Below, in pieces: positions 1-9,042 of a stretch of 64,000 nucleotides of DNA. A program made the position numbers and the translations under genes. Every line of letters starts with the position of its first letter. Position 1 is the first letter of the stretch. This stretch comes from Nakamurella sp. PAMC28650 (GTDB taxonomy: Bacteria; Actinomycetota; Actinomycetes; Mycobacteriales; Nakamurellaceae): NCBI RefSeq assembly GCF_014303395.1, contig NZ_CP060298.1:682001-746000 (forward strand). The letters run 5' to 3'. The notes beneath the pieces were generated by a model, which did not search any database, was not told the origin of the DNA, and saw only the letters and a list, made by a program, of their open reading frames with translations.

Positions 1-468
1 CAGCCGGACCCGACCGAGCCGCCGCTTGTCGAACAGCACCAGGCTGCCGCCGTCGGCGAACTCGAGGGTGAACCGGTTCCACTCGGCCTTGCGTGGCTGG
101 GCGTCCGGGCGGCTGGGCCCACCGCCCACCCCGGCCTTGGCCGACCCGGCCCCCTTGGCGGACGCTGCACCCTTGCCGGACGCCGCACCCTTGCCGGTGA
201 TCACGATCCGGCCGCCCATCCCGAGGTGGATGCCCAGGTCGGGACCGGGTGTCACGGACCTGCCGACACCGGAGGTCTCGCACCACATCGTCTTTCCGCG
301 CCGACGGGCCGCGGTGAGCATCCGGCCGACCAGGGCGTCACGCAATTGACCGGGGGAATGTGGGCGGCAGACGAACGTGTCGGCGTCGTCGACGGCCACG
401 ATGCGCCGCTTCAGCGCACCTTCGGCAATCACACTGCGAGCGTCCTCGACCTCGGGAAGTTCTGGCAT
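1..468 (-). CDS. Fpg/Nei-family DNA glycosylase, N-terminal part (runs off the left edge)
   Basis: The protein begins MPELPEVEDARSV, the N terminus of formamidopyrimidine/endonuclease VIII glycosylases. In this family Pro2 is the Schiff-base nucleophile and Glu3 the acid, both used in base excision repair of oxidised bases. About 156 residues are visible: the start of the beta-sandwich domain, an RRRGK segment with the conserved beta-hairpin Lys, and GIHLGMGGRIVI. The helix-two-turn-helix and any zinc finger lie outside the window, so Fpg and Nei-like paralogues cannot be told apart. Unusually, a Gly/Ala/Lys/Ser-rich insert encoded at about 118-205 sits where the family has a short loop. The downstream DKRRLG replaces the usual DpRrFG. 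The start ATG at 466-468 is fixed by the invariant Pro2. Confidence 0.85.
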   Translation of the reverse strand, partial: MPELPEVEDARSVIAEGALKRRIVAVDDADTFVCRPHSPGQLRDALVGRMLTAARRRGKTMWCETSGVGRSVTPGPDLGIHLGMGGRIVITGKGAASGKGAASAKGAGSAKAGVGGGPSRPDAQPRKAEWNRFTLEFADGGSLVLFDKRRLGRVRL

Positions 469-552
469 GACCCATGATTACCCAGCCGGCAGCCGGGCCA
501 CACCGTCGTCCGGGGGCAACGGCGTCCGGAGGGCCGGCCGGATCTCCACCCG

Positions 553-1584
553 TCAGGCGAGCATGTCCCTGACCATCGGGGCCACCTTGGTGCCGTACAG
601 CTCGATCGAACGCATCATCTGCTCGTGCGGCAGGGTGCCGTTGCTGTACTTCAGATCGAAGCGATCTGCGCCGAGAACCTTGACGGTGGAGGCGATCTTC
701 GTCGCCACGGTTTCCGGGGAGCCCACGTAGATGGAACCCTGCACCGCGTCTGCTTCGAAGCGGGCACGGGTCGGCGCGGGCCAGCCGCGCTCGCGGCCGA
801 TGCGTGTCGTCATGTCGCGGTAGTGCGGCCACAGTTCGTCCCTGGCCTGCTCATCGGTGTCGGAGATGTGGCCGGGCGAGTGCACACCGATCGGGGCGGG
901 GCCGGTGCCGAACTGGTCCAGCGCGCGGTGGAACAGGTCGGAGTACGGCGCGAACCGCTCCGGTTCACCGCCGATGATCGCCAGCAGCAGCCCGAATCCG
1001 TACCGGGCCGCCCGGACGACCGACTCCGGGCTGCCACCGACGCCGAGCCAGGTCTTGACGGCACCGGAGGCGGTGTGCGGGAACACCGACTGGTGGTCGA
1101 GGCCGGACCGGGTGGTGCCCGACCAGGTGACCGGCTGCTCGGCGCGCAACGCCGCGAACAGTTCCACCTTCTCCTCGAAAAGCTTGTCGTAGTCGGAGAG
1201 TTCGTAGCCGAACAGCGGGAACGACTCGGTGAACGACCCGCGTCCCAGGATGACCTCCGCCCGGCCGTCGGACACGGCGTCCAGGGTGGCGAAACGCTGG
1301 AAGACCCGGACCGGATCATCGGAGCTCAGCACGGTGACCGCAGAACCGAGGTGGATGCGTTCGGTCCGCCCGGCGATCGCCGCCAGGACGACATCAGGGG
1401 CGGTCACCGCGAAGTCGGCGCGGTGGTGCTCGCCGATCCCGATGAAGTCGAGACCGACCTGGTCGGCCAGGACGGCCTGCTCGACGAGATTGCGGATGAC
1501 CAGAGGCTGAGGAAGGGGCTGACCGTCTCCCCCGACCGTGACGTCGCCGAAGGTGTCGAGGCCGAGTTCGAGCTGGGTGGTCAT
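553..1584 (-). CDS. LLM-class flavin-dependent oxidoreductase (luciferase-like monooxygenase)
   Basis: This 343-residue protein has the single-domain TIM-barrel signature of bacterial-luciferase-like monooxygenases. GIGEHH lies at about residues 49-54, HLGSAVTVLSSDDP at about 78-91, and an ILGRGSF phosphate/flavin loop near 112-118. Such enzymes use reduced FMN or F420 to oxygenate or oxidise small organic substrates; the substrate here is unknown. The start is well supported because GGAGGA lies 7 nt upstream of the ATG. It is divergent from the VOC-pxpBC operon across about 160 bp. The length is normal for the family and no defects are seen. Confidence 0.88.
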   Translation of the reverse strand: MTTQLELGLDTFGDVTVGGDGQPLPQPLVIRNLVEQAVLADQVGLDFIGIGEHHRADFAVTAPDVVLAAIAGRTERIHLGSAVTVLSSDDPVRVFQRFATLDAVSDGRAEVILGRGSFTESFPLFGYELSDYDKLFEEKVELFAALRAEQPVTWSGTTRSGLDHQSVFPHTASGAVKTWLGVGGSPESVVRAARYGFGLLLAIIGGEPERFAPYSDLFHRALDQFGTGPAPIGVHSPGHISDTDEQARDELWPHYRDMTTRIGRERGWPAPTRARFEADAVQGSIYVGSPETVATKIASTVKVLGADRFDLKYSNGTLPHEQMMRSIELYGTKVAPMVRDMLA

Positions 1585-1744
1585 GTGGGAGTCCTCCAGA
1601 AGTTGCCGTTCGGGTCAGTCTATGACATGTCAACAAACTGGCGCGCCCGGCATTCCCACCGATCACGCCGACGACGGAGCGGTAGTCTCACCGGACCTCA
1701 ACGCACCTCACCGAACGACCGACGAACCGCTGGGAGACCACACC

Positions 1745-2200
1745 GTGAAGATCGCGCCTTTTCTCTGGTACGACCGGGATCTCGCCGAGGTCCTGAGCTT
1801 CTACCGGGCGATCTTCGATGATTTCCGGGTGATCAACTCGACCCCTGGGGCCGAGGGGTCGGTGATGATGGCCACCTTCGAGATGGCCGGTCAGGAGATC
1901 ATGGCCCTCAACGGGGGGCCGATGTACACGTTCACCGAGGCGGTCTCGCTGTTCGTCTCCGTCGGATCGCAGGAGGAGGTGGACGTCCTCTGGTCGGCGC
2001 TGACCGCCGACGGTGGCGCCGAGTCCCGGTGCGGGTGGTTGAGGGACCGGTTCGGCCTTTCCTGGCAGATCATCCCGACGGCCCTCGGGCAGTTGATGGG
2101 CGACCCCGACCAGGAGAAATCCGCACGGGTGAGGCAGACCATGATGACGATGAACAAGATCGACGTGGCCGCCCTGGAGGCCGCGCACCGCGGCGAGTGA
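1745..2200 (+). CDS. VOC-fold protein, PhnB/3-demethylubiquinone methyltransferase-like
   Basis: The protein is 151 residues when translated from the GTG at 1745, which has GGGAG 8 nt upstream. It reads as one vicinal-oxygen-chelate domain: KIAPFLWYDRDL at the start, an internal EIMALNGGP strand, and DRFGLSWQIIP followed by a long C-terminal helix. That pattern is typical of the PhnB-like subfamily, most members of which have no proven reaction. Its stop overlaps the GTG of the next gene by 4 bp, so it is translationally coupled to pxpB. A TAGTCT hexamer at 1683-1688 could be the -10 element of the operon promoter, which is inference only. Confidence 0.8.
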   Translation: MKIAPFLWYDRDLAEVLSFYRAIFDDFRVINSTPGAEGSVMMATFEMAGQEIMALNGGPMYTFTEAVSLFVSVGSQEEVDVLWSALTADGGAESRCGWLRDRFGLSWQIIPTALGQLMGDPDQEKSARVRQTMMTMNKIDVAALEAAHRGE

Positions 2201-2847
2201 CCGTCCGGTGGCGCATGGCCGGTGATCGGGCCGTCCTGGCCGAGCTCGACGACCTCCGGCAGGTCATCCGACTGCACCAGCGGTTGGCCTCGGGCCGACC
2301 GACGGGGGTCGTCGACGTCATCCCCGCCGCACGCACGGTTCTGGTCGCCTTCGATCCGGGACTTGTGTCACCTGAGGTCGTCTCGGAATGGATCGGTGGA
2401 ACCGTGGATCTTCCCGGTACCACCGCCGAGCCGGCGGCGGTCGGGGCCGCCGCCCTCGGTGGGGCTGTCGTGGAGATACCGGTGCACTATGCGGGGGAGG
2501 ACCTCGCCGAGGTGTGCGCCCTGCTGGACTGCACCGAGCCGGAACTCGTCGCGCTGCACACCGGCACCGAGTTCACCGTGGCCTTCTGCGGTTTCGCTCC
2601 CGGGTTCGCGTATCTGACGGGTCTGCCGTCCGGTCTTCGGGTGCCGCGCCGAAGGTCGCCACGCACCACGGTGCCGGCCGGATCGGTCGCCCTCGCCGAC
2701 GAGTTCAGTGGCGTCTACCCCCGCGAATCTCCTGGTGGATGGCAGTTGATCGGCCGGACCGACACCGTCGTCTTCGATCTCGACCGTGACCCGCCGGCCC
2801 TGCTCCCACCGGGGACCCGCGTTCGGTTCGTCCAGGTGAGCCCGTGA
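2197..2847 (+). CDS. pxpB: 5-oxoprolinase subunit B (KipI / allophanate hydrolase subunit 1 family)
   Basis: The 216-residue protein starts at a GTG inside the GTGA overlap with the upstream gene. Near the N terminus it has MAGDRAVLAEL, and further on GFAPGFAYLTGLP, VPRRRSPRTTVPAGSVALA and ESPGGWQLIGRT. These are hallmark blocks of the KipI/PxpB fold. With PxpC and PxpA the family forms an ATP-dependent 5-oxoprolinase that opens pyroglutamate to glutamate; older annotations call these genes allophanate hydrolase subunits. The next gene, pxpC, overlaps by 4 bp. No LamB/YcsF-type pxpA is adjacent here, so that subunit must be encoded elsewhere if the complex is functional. Confidence 0.85.
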   Translation: MTVRWRMAGDRAVLAELDDLRQVIRLHQRLASGRPTGVVDVIPAARTVLVAFDPGLVSPEVVSEWIGGTVDLPGTTAEPAAVGAAALGGAVVEIPVHYAGEDLAEVCALLDCTEPELVALHTGTEFTVAFCGFAPGFAYLTGLPSGLRVPRRRSPRTTVPAGSVALADEFSGVYPRESPGGWQLIGRTDTVVFDLDRDPPALLPPGTRVRFVQVSP

Positions 2848-3728
2848 TCACCGTTGTCTCGCCCGGCCCGATGAGCACCGTCCAGGATCTGGGCCGACCG
2901 GGGTTCGGGCATCTCGGCATCGGTCGGTCCGGCGCGGCGGATCGTCCGGCGCACCTGATGGCCAACCGGATCGTCGGGAACGAGGCCGGCGATGCCACGA
3001 TCGAGATGACCCTCGGGCGACTGCGGGTGCGCTTCGCCGACCACGCCGTCATCGCCCTGACCGGAGCTGCGGTCGGGGCCACGTGCGGGGCGGCGCGCGG
3101 CGCGGCGGCCGCCGGCGCCACGGTGCCGATGGAGACCGCGTTCACAGTGCCTGCGGGGCAGGAACTTCGGGTCGGAGCCCCCCGGACCGGCCTGCGCACC
3201 TACCTCGCCGTACGGGGTGGGATCACCGTCCCCCCGGTACTCGGTTCCCGCTCGACCGACACCCTGTCCGGCATCGGACCGGCGAGGCTGGCGGCGGGGA
3301 TGACGCTCCCGGTCGGGTCCGCGGTCGCGCGAGGGGGCCCCTTACGTCCTGCGGAACGACGCCTATTGCCCGCACTTCGCAGGACGTCCGGGGAGTTGCG
3401 CGTGATTCCCGGCCCACGCGAGGACTGGTTCACCCCGCAGGCACTGCGCCTGCTGTGCGACTCGACCTGGACCGTGACGCCCGATGCCGACCGGGTCGGC
3501 GTCCGGCTGGCCGGGCCGACACTCGAACGCGCCCGAACGGACGAGTTGCCTTCCGAGCCGATGGTCACCGGGGCGTTGCAGGTCCCGGCCAGTGGGCAGC
3601 CCATCATCTTTCTCGCCGATCACCCGGTGACCGGCGGCTATCCGGTGATCGCCGTCATCACCGACGCCGATCTCGCCCTGGCGGCGCAGTTGCGACCGGG
3701 TCACGGTGTCCGGTTCCGTCTGCCCTGA
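2844..3728 (+). CDS. pxpC: 5-oxoprolinase subunit C (KipA / biotin-dependent carboxyltransferase-like family)
   Basis: The 294-residue protein starts at a GTG overlapping the pxpB stop. It opens with SPGPMSTVQDLGRPGFGHLG and GRSGAADRPAHLMANRIVGN, the signature of the PxpC/KipA/AHS2 family. It continues with RTYLAVRGGI and SEPMVTGALQVPASGQPIIFLADHP cut into typical blocks. It should pair with PxpB in the 5-oxoprolinase complex in the cytoplasm. It is the last gene of the VOC-pxpB-pxpC operon and converges on the lipoprotein gene, leaving only 11 bp between the two stops. The length is normal and no defects are visible. Confidence 0.85.
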   Translation: MITVVSPGPMSTVQDLGRPGFGHLGIGRSGAADRPAHLMANRIVGNEAGDATIEMTLGRLRVRFADHAVIALTGAAVGATCGAARGAAAAGATVPMETAFTVPAGQELRVGAPRTGLRTYLAVRGGITVPPVLGSRSTDTLSGIGPARLAAGMTLPVGSAVARGGPLRPAERRLLPALRRTSGELRVIPGPREDWFTPQALRLLCDSTWTVTPDADRVGVRLAGPTLERARTDELPSEPMVTGALQVPASGQPIIFLADHPVTGGYPVIAVITDADLALAAQLRPGHGVRFRLP

Positions 3729-3739
3729 GCGTGGAGCCC

Positions 3740-4801
3740 TCACTCGCTCCGGCCGGCCAGTGCTGCGAGTCGCCGCGCCTGCACGGCATCCAGCACGGTG
3801 TAAACGGCCTTCGTCGGCACCGGCAGGTGGATCTCCTCGCCACCGATGGTGGCGGTCTCGTCCCAGCGGAGGTCCACGGAGATCCTGACGCCGCCGACGA
3901 CGACCGCGCCGCTGACGGTCAGCATTCCCGGTCGCCCCTGGGTGGAGCCGGGCAGCGCGTCATAGGAGAGTGTCACCGGCATCAGGGTCCGGTCCAGATC
4001 GGCCGCCGGAATCCGGCCGGCCAGCGATGCACCGGCGGTTCGCAGACGCCAGACATCAAGGGCCAGCAGTTGTCTGAGCGTGATGGCCGAGGAGATGGCG
4101 TCCGTCCCGGCGGATGTCGTGGAGGTGTTCGTCGGCAGGGACGGATCGAGCGCCTGGTTGGCCAGCAGATCGGCGGTCACCTGGCAGAGCACCTGTCGTC
4201 CCGGGACAACGCAACCGAGCCCGTTCCCGAACCGTGCCGGAACGGTGACCCACGCCGTGGGGGCCACCGATCGCAGGGCCCCTCCGGTCAGCAGGTAGTC
4301 ATGACGGGGATTGCCGGAGCGGTGCAGGACGTCGACGAGTGTGCCGGGATCGGTGGATCCCGAGCGCGTCGTCATCTCGAAGGTCGCGGGATCACCGATC
4401 CCTGTGGCCACCACCGATTGGGTGCGGCTGTAGGACGCCCCGTCGACCGACTCCGAGTAGGCGAGCCGCCCGGTCAGGTTCCCGGCCTCGGAGTCGACGG
4501 CCAGTGCTGCGGTCGCACCGGGGACCTGCCCGTGGTTCCAGACCGCACCGGTCACGTAGTCGCGCACCTGGGCGATCGCAGCGGTGATGTCGGTGCGCTT
4601 CGCCGGGACCACGGACGTCCGGGTGACGGTAACCGTGACGGTCGCGGACGCGGACGCGGACGACGGCGCAACTCCGGACGAGACAGGTTGCGGGGCAACG
4701 CACCCACTCACCAGCAGCAGGCCGACCAGCAGCAGCCCGACCAACGCTCCCGGCCGGAGGGCGAGGCGACCGGACCGCCCGCTCCGCCCCACCGTTCTCA
4801 C
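3740..4801 (-). CDS. Secreted lipoprotein of unknown function
   Basis: This 353-residue protein has a basic N terminus, a hydrophobic core (ALVGLLLVGLLL) and the lipobox VSGC with the lipidated Cys at about residue 34. A Ser/Ala/Thr/Val linker follows (TVTVTVTRTS). The mature part, about residues 65-350, contains alternating strand-like segments and two Cys (GCVV, VLCQV) that could form a disulfide. No enzyme motif was recognised. Its ATG overlaps the stop of the upstream protease gene by 4 bp, so the two lipoproteins are made together and may act on the same surface process. That pairing is inference. Confidence 0.75.
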   Translation of the reverse strand: MRTVGRSGRSGRLALRPGALVGLLLVGLLLVSGCVAPQPVSSGVAPSSASASATVTVTVTRTSVVPAKRTDITAAIAQVRDYVTGAVWNHGQVPGATAALAVDSEAGNLTGRLAYSESVDGASYSRTQSVVATGIGDPATFEMTTRSGSTDPGTLVDVLHRSGNPRHDYLLTGGALRSVAPTAWVTVPARFGNGLGCVVPGRQVLCQVTADLLANQALDPSLPTNTSTTSAGTDAISSAITLRQLLALDVWRLRTAGASLAGRIPAADLDRTLMPVTLSYDALPGSTQGRPGMLTVSGAVVVGGVRISVDLRWDETATIGGEEIHLPVPTKAVYTVLDAVQARRLAALAGRSE

Positions 4802-6072
4802 CCTGCCGACCCGAGGTAGAGCGGGTAGTCGTCGGCCAGGCTCAGCAGACCGACCGTCAGGCGCGAATCGCCACCACGCGAGGTGACGCCGTACACGTAT
4901 CCCACGCCGAGGACGTTGTCGAAGCCGGTGAACCAGGCCCCGCCGGAGGACCCGGGCGTCAACCCGCAGGAGATCTCGGCGGTCTGCACCACGGCATCCC
5001 CCTCGAAGGTGTCCGGGAGTCGCTGCGCGCAGTAGCGCTGGGCGCTGCCGTCGAAGGGCGCTGCCGTGGGATAGCCGAGAACGAGTGTCGGATAGCTGAT
5101 CTGCGTGGCGGCATTGGAGGTGTCGGAGAACATCAGGCCCTGGGCGCCGGTCACCGTTTCGATCTCCCGACCGTTCAGCGCCTGCACCCTGGCGAAGGCG
5201 ATGTCGTCGTACGAACCGGCTCCGTGCATCAACTCGGTCTGCTGGAGTCCACGTCCGGACTCGGTGACCCAGGTGTTCTTCAACCAGCGGTCATTGGTCC
5301 GGGCGCCGTCCACCTTCCAGATCCCGTACGGTGCCTGTACATCCGGCTGCCCCTGGGCATCCAGCGTCAGCGGGTTGGAGAGCTGGGAGGCTCCCGGCAC
5401 GAACCAGATCGTGTCCAACAGCGTCATCGCCGGCCCGGATCTGCCCGCAGGCTTGCCCACAGGAATGTTCCAGACGCAATGACCGGCCGTCAAAACCACA
5501 TTCTTTGCCGCAGAATGGACCACCGTCCCGGAACACGTATAGGCCTGACGACCGACGATTCCGATCACCTGACCATTTGTCCGCCCGGTCAGGCCCACCC
5601 CCGACCAAACATTCCCGCCCGCGGAATTCGGCTGATTCGCCGCATTCCCGGGCTGCACCGGCAGGGTCGGCGGGATGTAGACACTGGCCGCATCGTCGCG
5701 AGCGCGGTCGATGGTGAGCGAGCTGGTGTGGTTCGTATCGACCGCGACACCCCACCAGGGGAGCGCGGCCAGTTTCGGAGCCGCTGTGCGCCCGACCGGC
5801 GGAGCCACCCGGTAGACGACCGCGGGGGTGGCCGCGACCTTCCGCACGGTCGTGACGGTGACGGTCGGCGTCGCACGGGACGGTGCAACCGACGAGGACG
5901 CCGACGCCGTGGCTGCCACCGTCAGGCCGGCCTGGGCTCCGGGCGTGGCGCGGGTCGCCTGACCCGCGGTGCTCACCGTGCAGGCCGTGATCAGCAGCAG
6001 CCCGACGACAGCCAGCAGCATCGATCGGCCCGGCCGCAACCGTCCGATGGACCTGTGGGCGCCCATGCGCAT
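4798..6072 (-). CDS. Trypsin-like serine protease, predicted surface lipoprotein
   Basis: The 424-residue protein has a signal peptide ending in LLITAC, with lipidation at Cys31 predicted, followed by a long Ala/Thr/Ser/Val linker to about residue 100. The chymotrypsin-fold triad is visible: His198 in LTAGHC, Asp290 in YDDIAF and Ser376 in GSSGGAW. The block LTPGSSGGAW matches the glutamyl-endopeptidase/V8-like group of secreted proteases. It should act outside the membrane; the substrate is unknown. It is the first gene of a two-gene unit with the downstream lipoprotein (ATGA overlap) and is divergent from the DUF1906 exoprotein gene. Confidence 0.85.
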   Translation of the reverse strand: MRMGAHRSIGRLRPGRSMLLAVVGLLLITACTVSTAGQATRATPGAQAGLTVAATASASSSVAPSRATPTVTVTTVRKVAATPAVVYRVAPPVGRTAAPKLAALPWWGVAVDTNHTSSLTIDRARDDAASVYIPPTLPVQPGNAANQPNSAGGNVWSGVGLTGRTNGQVIGIVGRQAYTCSGTVVHSAAKNVVLTAGHCVWNIPVGKPAGRSGPAMTLLDTIWFVPGASQLSNPLTLDAQGQPDVQAPYGIWKVDGARTNDRWLKNTWVTESGRGLQQTELMHGAGSYDDIAFARVQALNGREIETVTGAQGLMFSDTSNAATQISYPTLVLGYPTAAPFDGSAQRYCAQRLPDTFEGDAVVQTAEISCGLTPGSSGGAWFTGFDNVLGVGYVYGVTSRGGDSRLTVGLLSLADDYPLYLGSAG

Positions 6073-6276
6073 CCCCTCGCGACTCCCCGATCCAACTACA
6101 CCGGCGCCGATTCGGGAAGAGACAAGACATTGGCACCACTATTCGCACCAGGTTTCGCACCACTGCGAAGTGAAGTGAAGGTGAAGGATGATGACCGGCT
6201 CGTGCCTGGTCGATCCGTAGGTAGGCTGACCCAGCCCAGATCGGGCCTTGACTTTGACGTACCGGGTGGGTTATTC

Positions 6277-8207
6277 GTGGGCTCTTCCTTTCTTGTCCGT
6301 TCGCGCGCCCTGCGCGTCCTGATCGCCGCGAGCCTCGGCGCCGCCGCCCTCGTCGCGGTCCCCGCGGCGGCCTCGGCCGCACCCGCGGCACCGATCACCC
6401 CGTCGGCGGCGGCCGGCCCGGCTGCAGTGGTGACGGCGCCGGCCGGGGTCAGGACGACCATCACGCCGGGCTTGAAGGGCTTCGACAACGGCGGCGTCGT
6501 CTCGGCCGGTTCGATCAACTGCCTGAGCAGGCTCAACGGCTACTCGCTCGCCATGGTCAACGTCAACGAGACCACCTACGCGACGTACAACAACGCCGCG
6601 GCTGCGGGCATGAACATCGTCTTGTTCCAGGGCTACTACCCGGACTACTGGGCGTCTGCGAAGTACGGTGCGAGCCAGGGCAGCAAAGCTGCCAAGACCG
6701 CTGCCTCCCTCGGCTACCCCAAGGGGGCGATGATCTTCCTCAATCTGGAGGCGACCTCCGGCAGCAAGGTCGTCCTGGCATGGGTCCAGAACTGGATCGC
6801 CGCAGTCAGGGCCGGTGGGTACCTGGCCGGGATCTACGTCGGCATCGATCCCGGGCTGACGAAGGCCCAGCTGGACACGCTGGGTGGCGTGAGCGGGTTC
6901 TGGAAGTCGGCGTCGACCTCTGGCGTACCGGTGGTGGCGCGGGGATACGTCCTGCAACAGCCCACCCCGCTGGACATACCCTTCTGCAACACCAAGATCG
7001 ACAACAACTTCGCGCGTACCGACAACAACGGAGCGCAGTTGATCGGGGCAGCGTTCCCGAAGACGGTGAGCAAGGGGACCGCATCCGGCGCATTCGTCCC
7101 TCTCACGCCGGCCCGGCTGCTCGACACACGCACCGGCGGTACAGGTCCGGTGAGCGCCAGGAAGTCCGTGACCCTGCAGGTCACCGGCCGGGGAGGCGTG
7201 CCCGGCACCGGGGTGAGCGCCGTGGTGATGAACGTGACGGCGACCGCCCCGACCGCAAAGGGTTACGTGAGCGTCTACCCCACCGGCCGGTCCGTGCCGA
7301 CGGTGTCGAACCTGAATCTCGTGCCCGGCCAGACCGTCCCGAACCTCGTGACGGTGCAACTTGGCACCAATGGCCGCGTCACCATCGTCGCCGGCGGGGC
7401 CGGAACCGTCCAGGTGATCGCGGACGTCGCGGGCTACTACCTGTCGGGCGCCGCTTCTGAACCCGGAACTTTCGTCTCGCTCACGCCGACCCGACTGCTG
7501 GACACCCGGAACACAGGCACCGCGGTCAAGAACTCCGGGACCACGGTGCAGGTGGCCGGACAACCGGTCGGCAGCAGCAGGATCCCGCCGACGATCTCCG
7601 CCGCCGTGCTGAACCTGACGGCGGTCGGCCCGACCCAGCGGGGCTACCTGACGGCCTACGCGACGACCAACGGCGCCCCACTGTCTCGAACCTCAACTTC
7701 CTGGCCGGCCAGACCGTGCCGAACCTGGCCGCGGTTCCCCTCGACCCGAACGAGGGATCACTGCAGATCTACAACGGCTCGCTCGGAACCACGGATCTGC
7801 TGGCCGACATCGCCGGCTACTACCTGTCCGGATCGCCGACGGCCACTGGCTCCTACACCGCCACCACGCCCACCCGGGTCCTGGACACCAGGTCCAATGC
7901 CGCCTCCAGGGTCGGGGCCGACAGCGCGATCGCGCTGCAAGTGGCCGGGGTGGCGGGGGTCCCGGCCACCGCCACCTCGGTCGTCCTCAACGTGACGGTG
8001 ACCAACCCGGCCACCATCGGCTATCTGAGCGTCTTCCCTTCGGACACCTCGGCTCCGCTGGCCTCGAACCTCAACTTCGTGAAGGGCCAGACTGTCGCCA
8101 ACCTCGTGATGGTGCCGATCGGAGCGGACGGGAAGATCGTCCTGGACAACCAGTCCCTCGGGGCGGCCGACCTGATCGCGGACATCGCCGGCTACTTCAG
8201 GGGCTGA
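6277..8207 (+). pseudogene. DUF1906 glycoside-hydrolase-like exoprotein with three C-terminal repeats, frameshifted
   Basis: Translation from GTG 6277 gives a signal peptide (LIAASLGAAALVAVPAAASA), then a DUF1906/Rv2525c-like TIM-barrel domain. That domain starts around GLKGFDNGG and runs to about residue 260, with FQGYYPDYW and GIYVGIDPG inside. Three copies of an actinobacterial repeat of about 125 residues follow; each begins F/Y-x-x-L/T-TP-x-R-x-LDTR and ends IADVAGYY or similar, starting near 7093, 7471 and 7854. Within repeat 2 the frame breaks at the CCCC run 7676-7679. One added C restores TVSNLNFLAGQTVPNLA and reads cleanly to the TGA at 8205-8207, giving about 643 residues. As read, the product would lose its last third and gain a wrong Arg/Pro-rich tail ending at 7995. 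It may be a true frameshift or a base-calling error. Confidence 0.82.
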
Positions 8208-8894
8208 TCAGGAGGTCGGGACCACGCTGCTGGTGGTCGGAGCCACCGGGGCGGTCGGGGAAGCCGGGGCGGTCCCGGTCGTCGCCGGACCCCTTCCGTC
8301 CGGCGCACCGGCCGGGAAACCCCCGTGCCAGCCGCGACCCGGTCCACCCATCGGACCGCCGTCACCGCGACCCGGTCCACCCATCGGGCCCTTGTCCGCA
8401 CCGACCGTGACCGCGTCCAGCGAGGTCCCGTTGGCATCGACCGTGCCCTCCGCGTGGATCTTGGTGCCGATCGCCAGCGCCGCCTTCAGCCCGTCGGTGT
8501 AGGTGGTCTTGCTGCTGAGGACGATCGTCCGGGTGAAGCCTTCGCGGTCCTTGATCAGCACGGTGCTACCGCTGACCGAGGTGACGGTGCCCGCCAGGTG
8601 CGGCTTCGGCGCCGGTCGGGTGGGCGCGGCCGGCGCACCCGCAGCACCGGTGGTGGGCGCGGTCGTCGAGCCGGCCCCTGAGCCGTCCTTGACGGTGCTC
8701 GTCGTGCTGGGCAGCACGGTCGACGTGGTCGGCGTGCCGGCGGTCGGCTGCTCGGCAGAGGCGACCGCGCCGATCCCGCCGCCGATGATGGCGATCGCGG
8801 CGATACCACCGATCGCGGCCAGCCGCAGCCGGCGACGCGGCTTCTGCTCGGGGGTGGGGAGTGCGGAGGAAGGCGTTGTCACGTTCTCGTTCAT
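8208..8894 (-). CDS. Membrane-anchored DUF5666-like protein
   Basis: The 228-residue protein has a cytoplasmic N terminus, one membrane anchor at about residues 25-47 (LAAIGGIAAIAIIGGGIGAV) and a long Thr/Ser/Ala/Pro linker. A small beta domain at about 99-167 (AGTVTSVSGSTVLI ... IHAEGTVDANG) matches the DUF5666 pattern. The tail is rich in Gly, Pro and Arg, with GPMGGPGRG occurring twice. The start at 8894 is the first ATG followed by a sensible N terminus; longer upstream readings look non-coding. The gene is divergent from the response-regulator gene and converges tail to tail with the DUF1906 gene. It is a plausible target or partner of the adjacent two-component system, which is inference from position only. 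Confidence 0.75.
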   Translation of the reverse strand: MNENVTTPSSALPTPEQKPRRRLRLAAIGGIAAIAIIGGGIGAVASAEQPTAGTPTTSTVLPSTTSTVKDGSGAGSTTAPTTGAAGAPAAPTRPAPKPHLAGTVTSVSGSTVLIKDREGFTRTIVLSSKTTYTDGLKAALAIGTKIHAEGTVDANGTSLDAVTVGADKGPMGGPGRGDGGPMGGPGRGWHGGFPAGAPDGRGPATTGTAPASPTAPVAPTTSSVVPTS

Positions 8895-9042
8895 GATCGG
8901 GTGAGGCCTTTCGGGTTGCTCGGCGGGGCGTTCCCGTCGGATGACACCACTGTGTGCGACCAGCCTGAATGCGCGCTGAATCAGCCAGGATCCGGGCGGC
9001 ACACTCAGGCATCCCTCAGGAACGGCGCGCACGCTCGACCAC

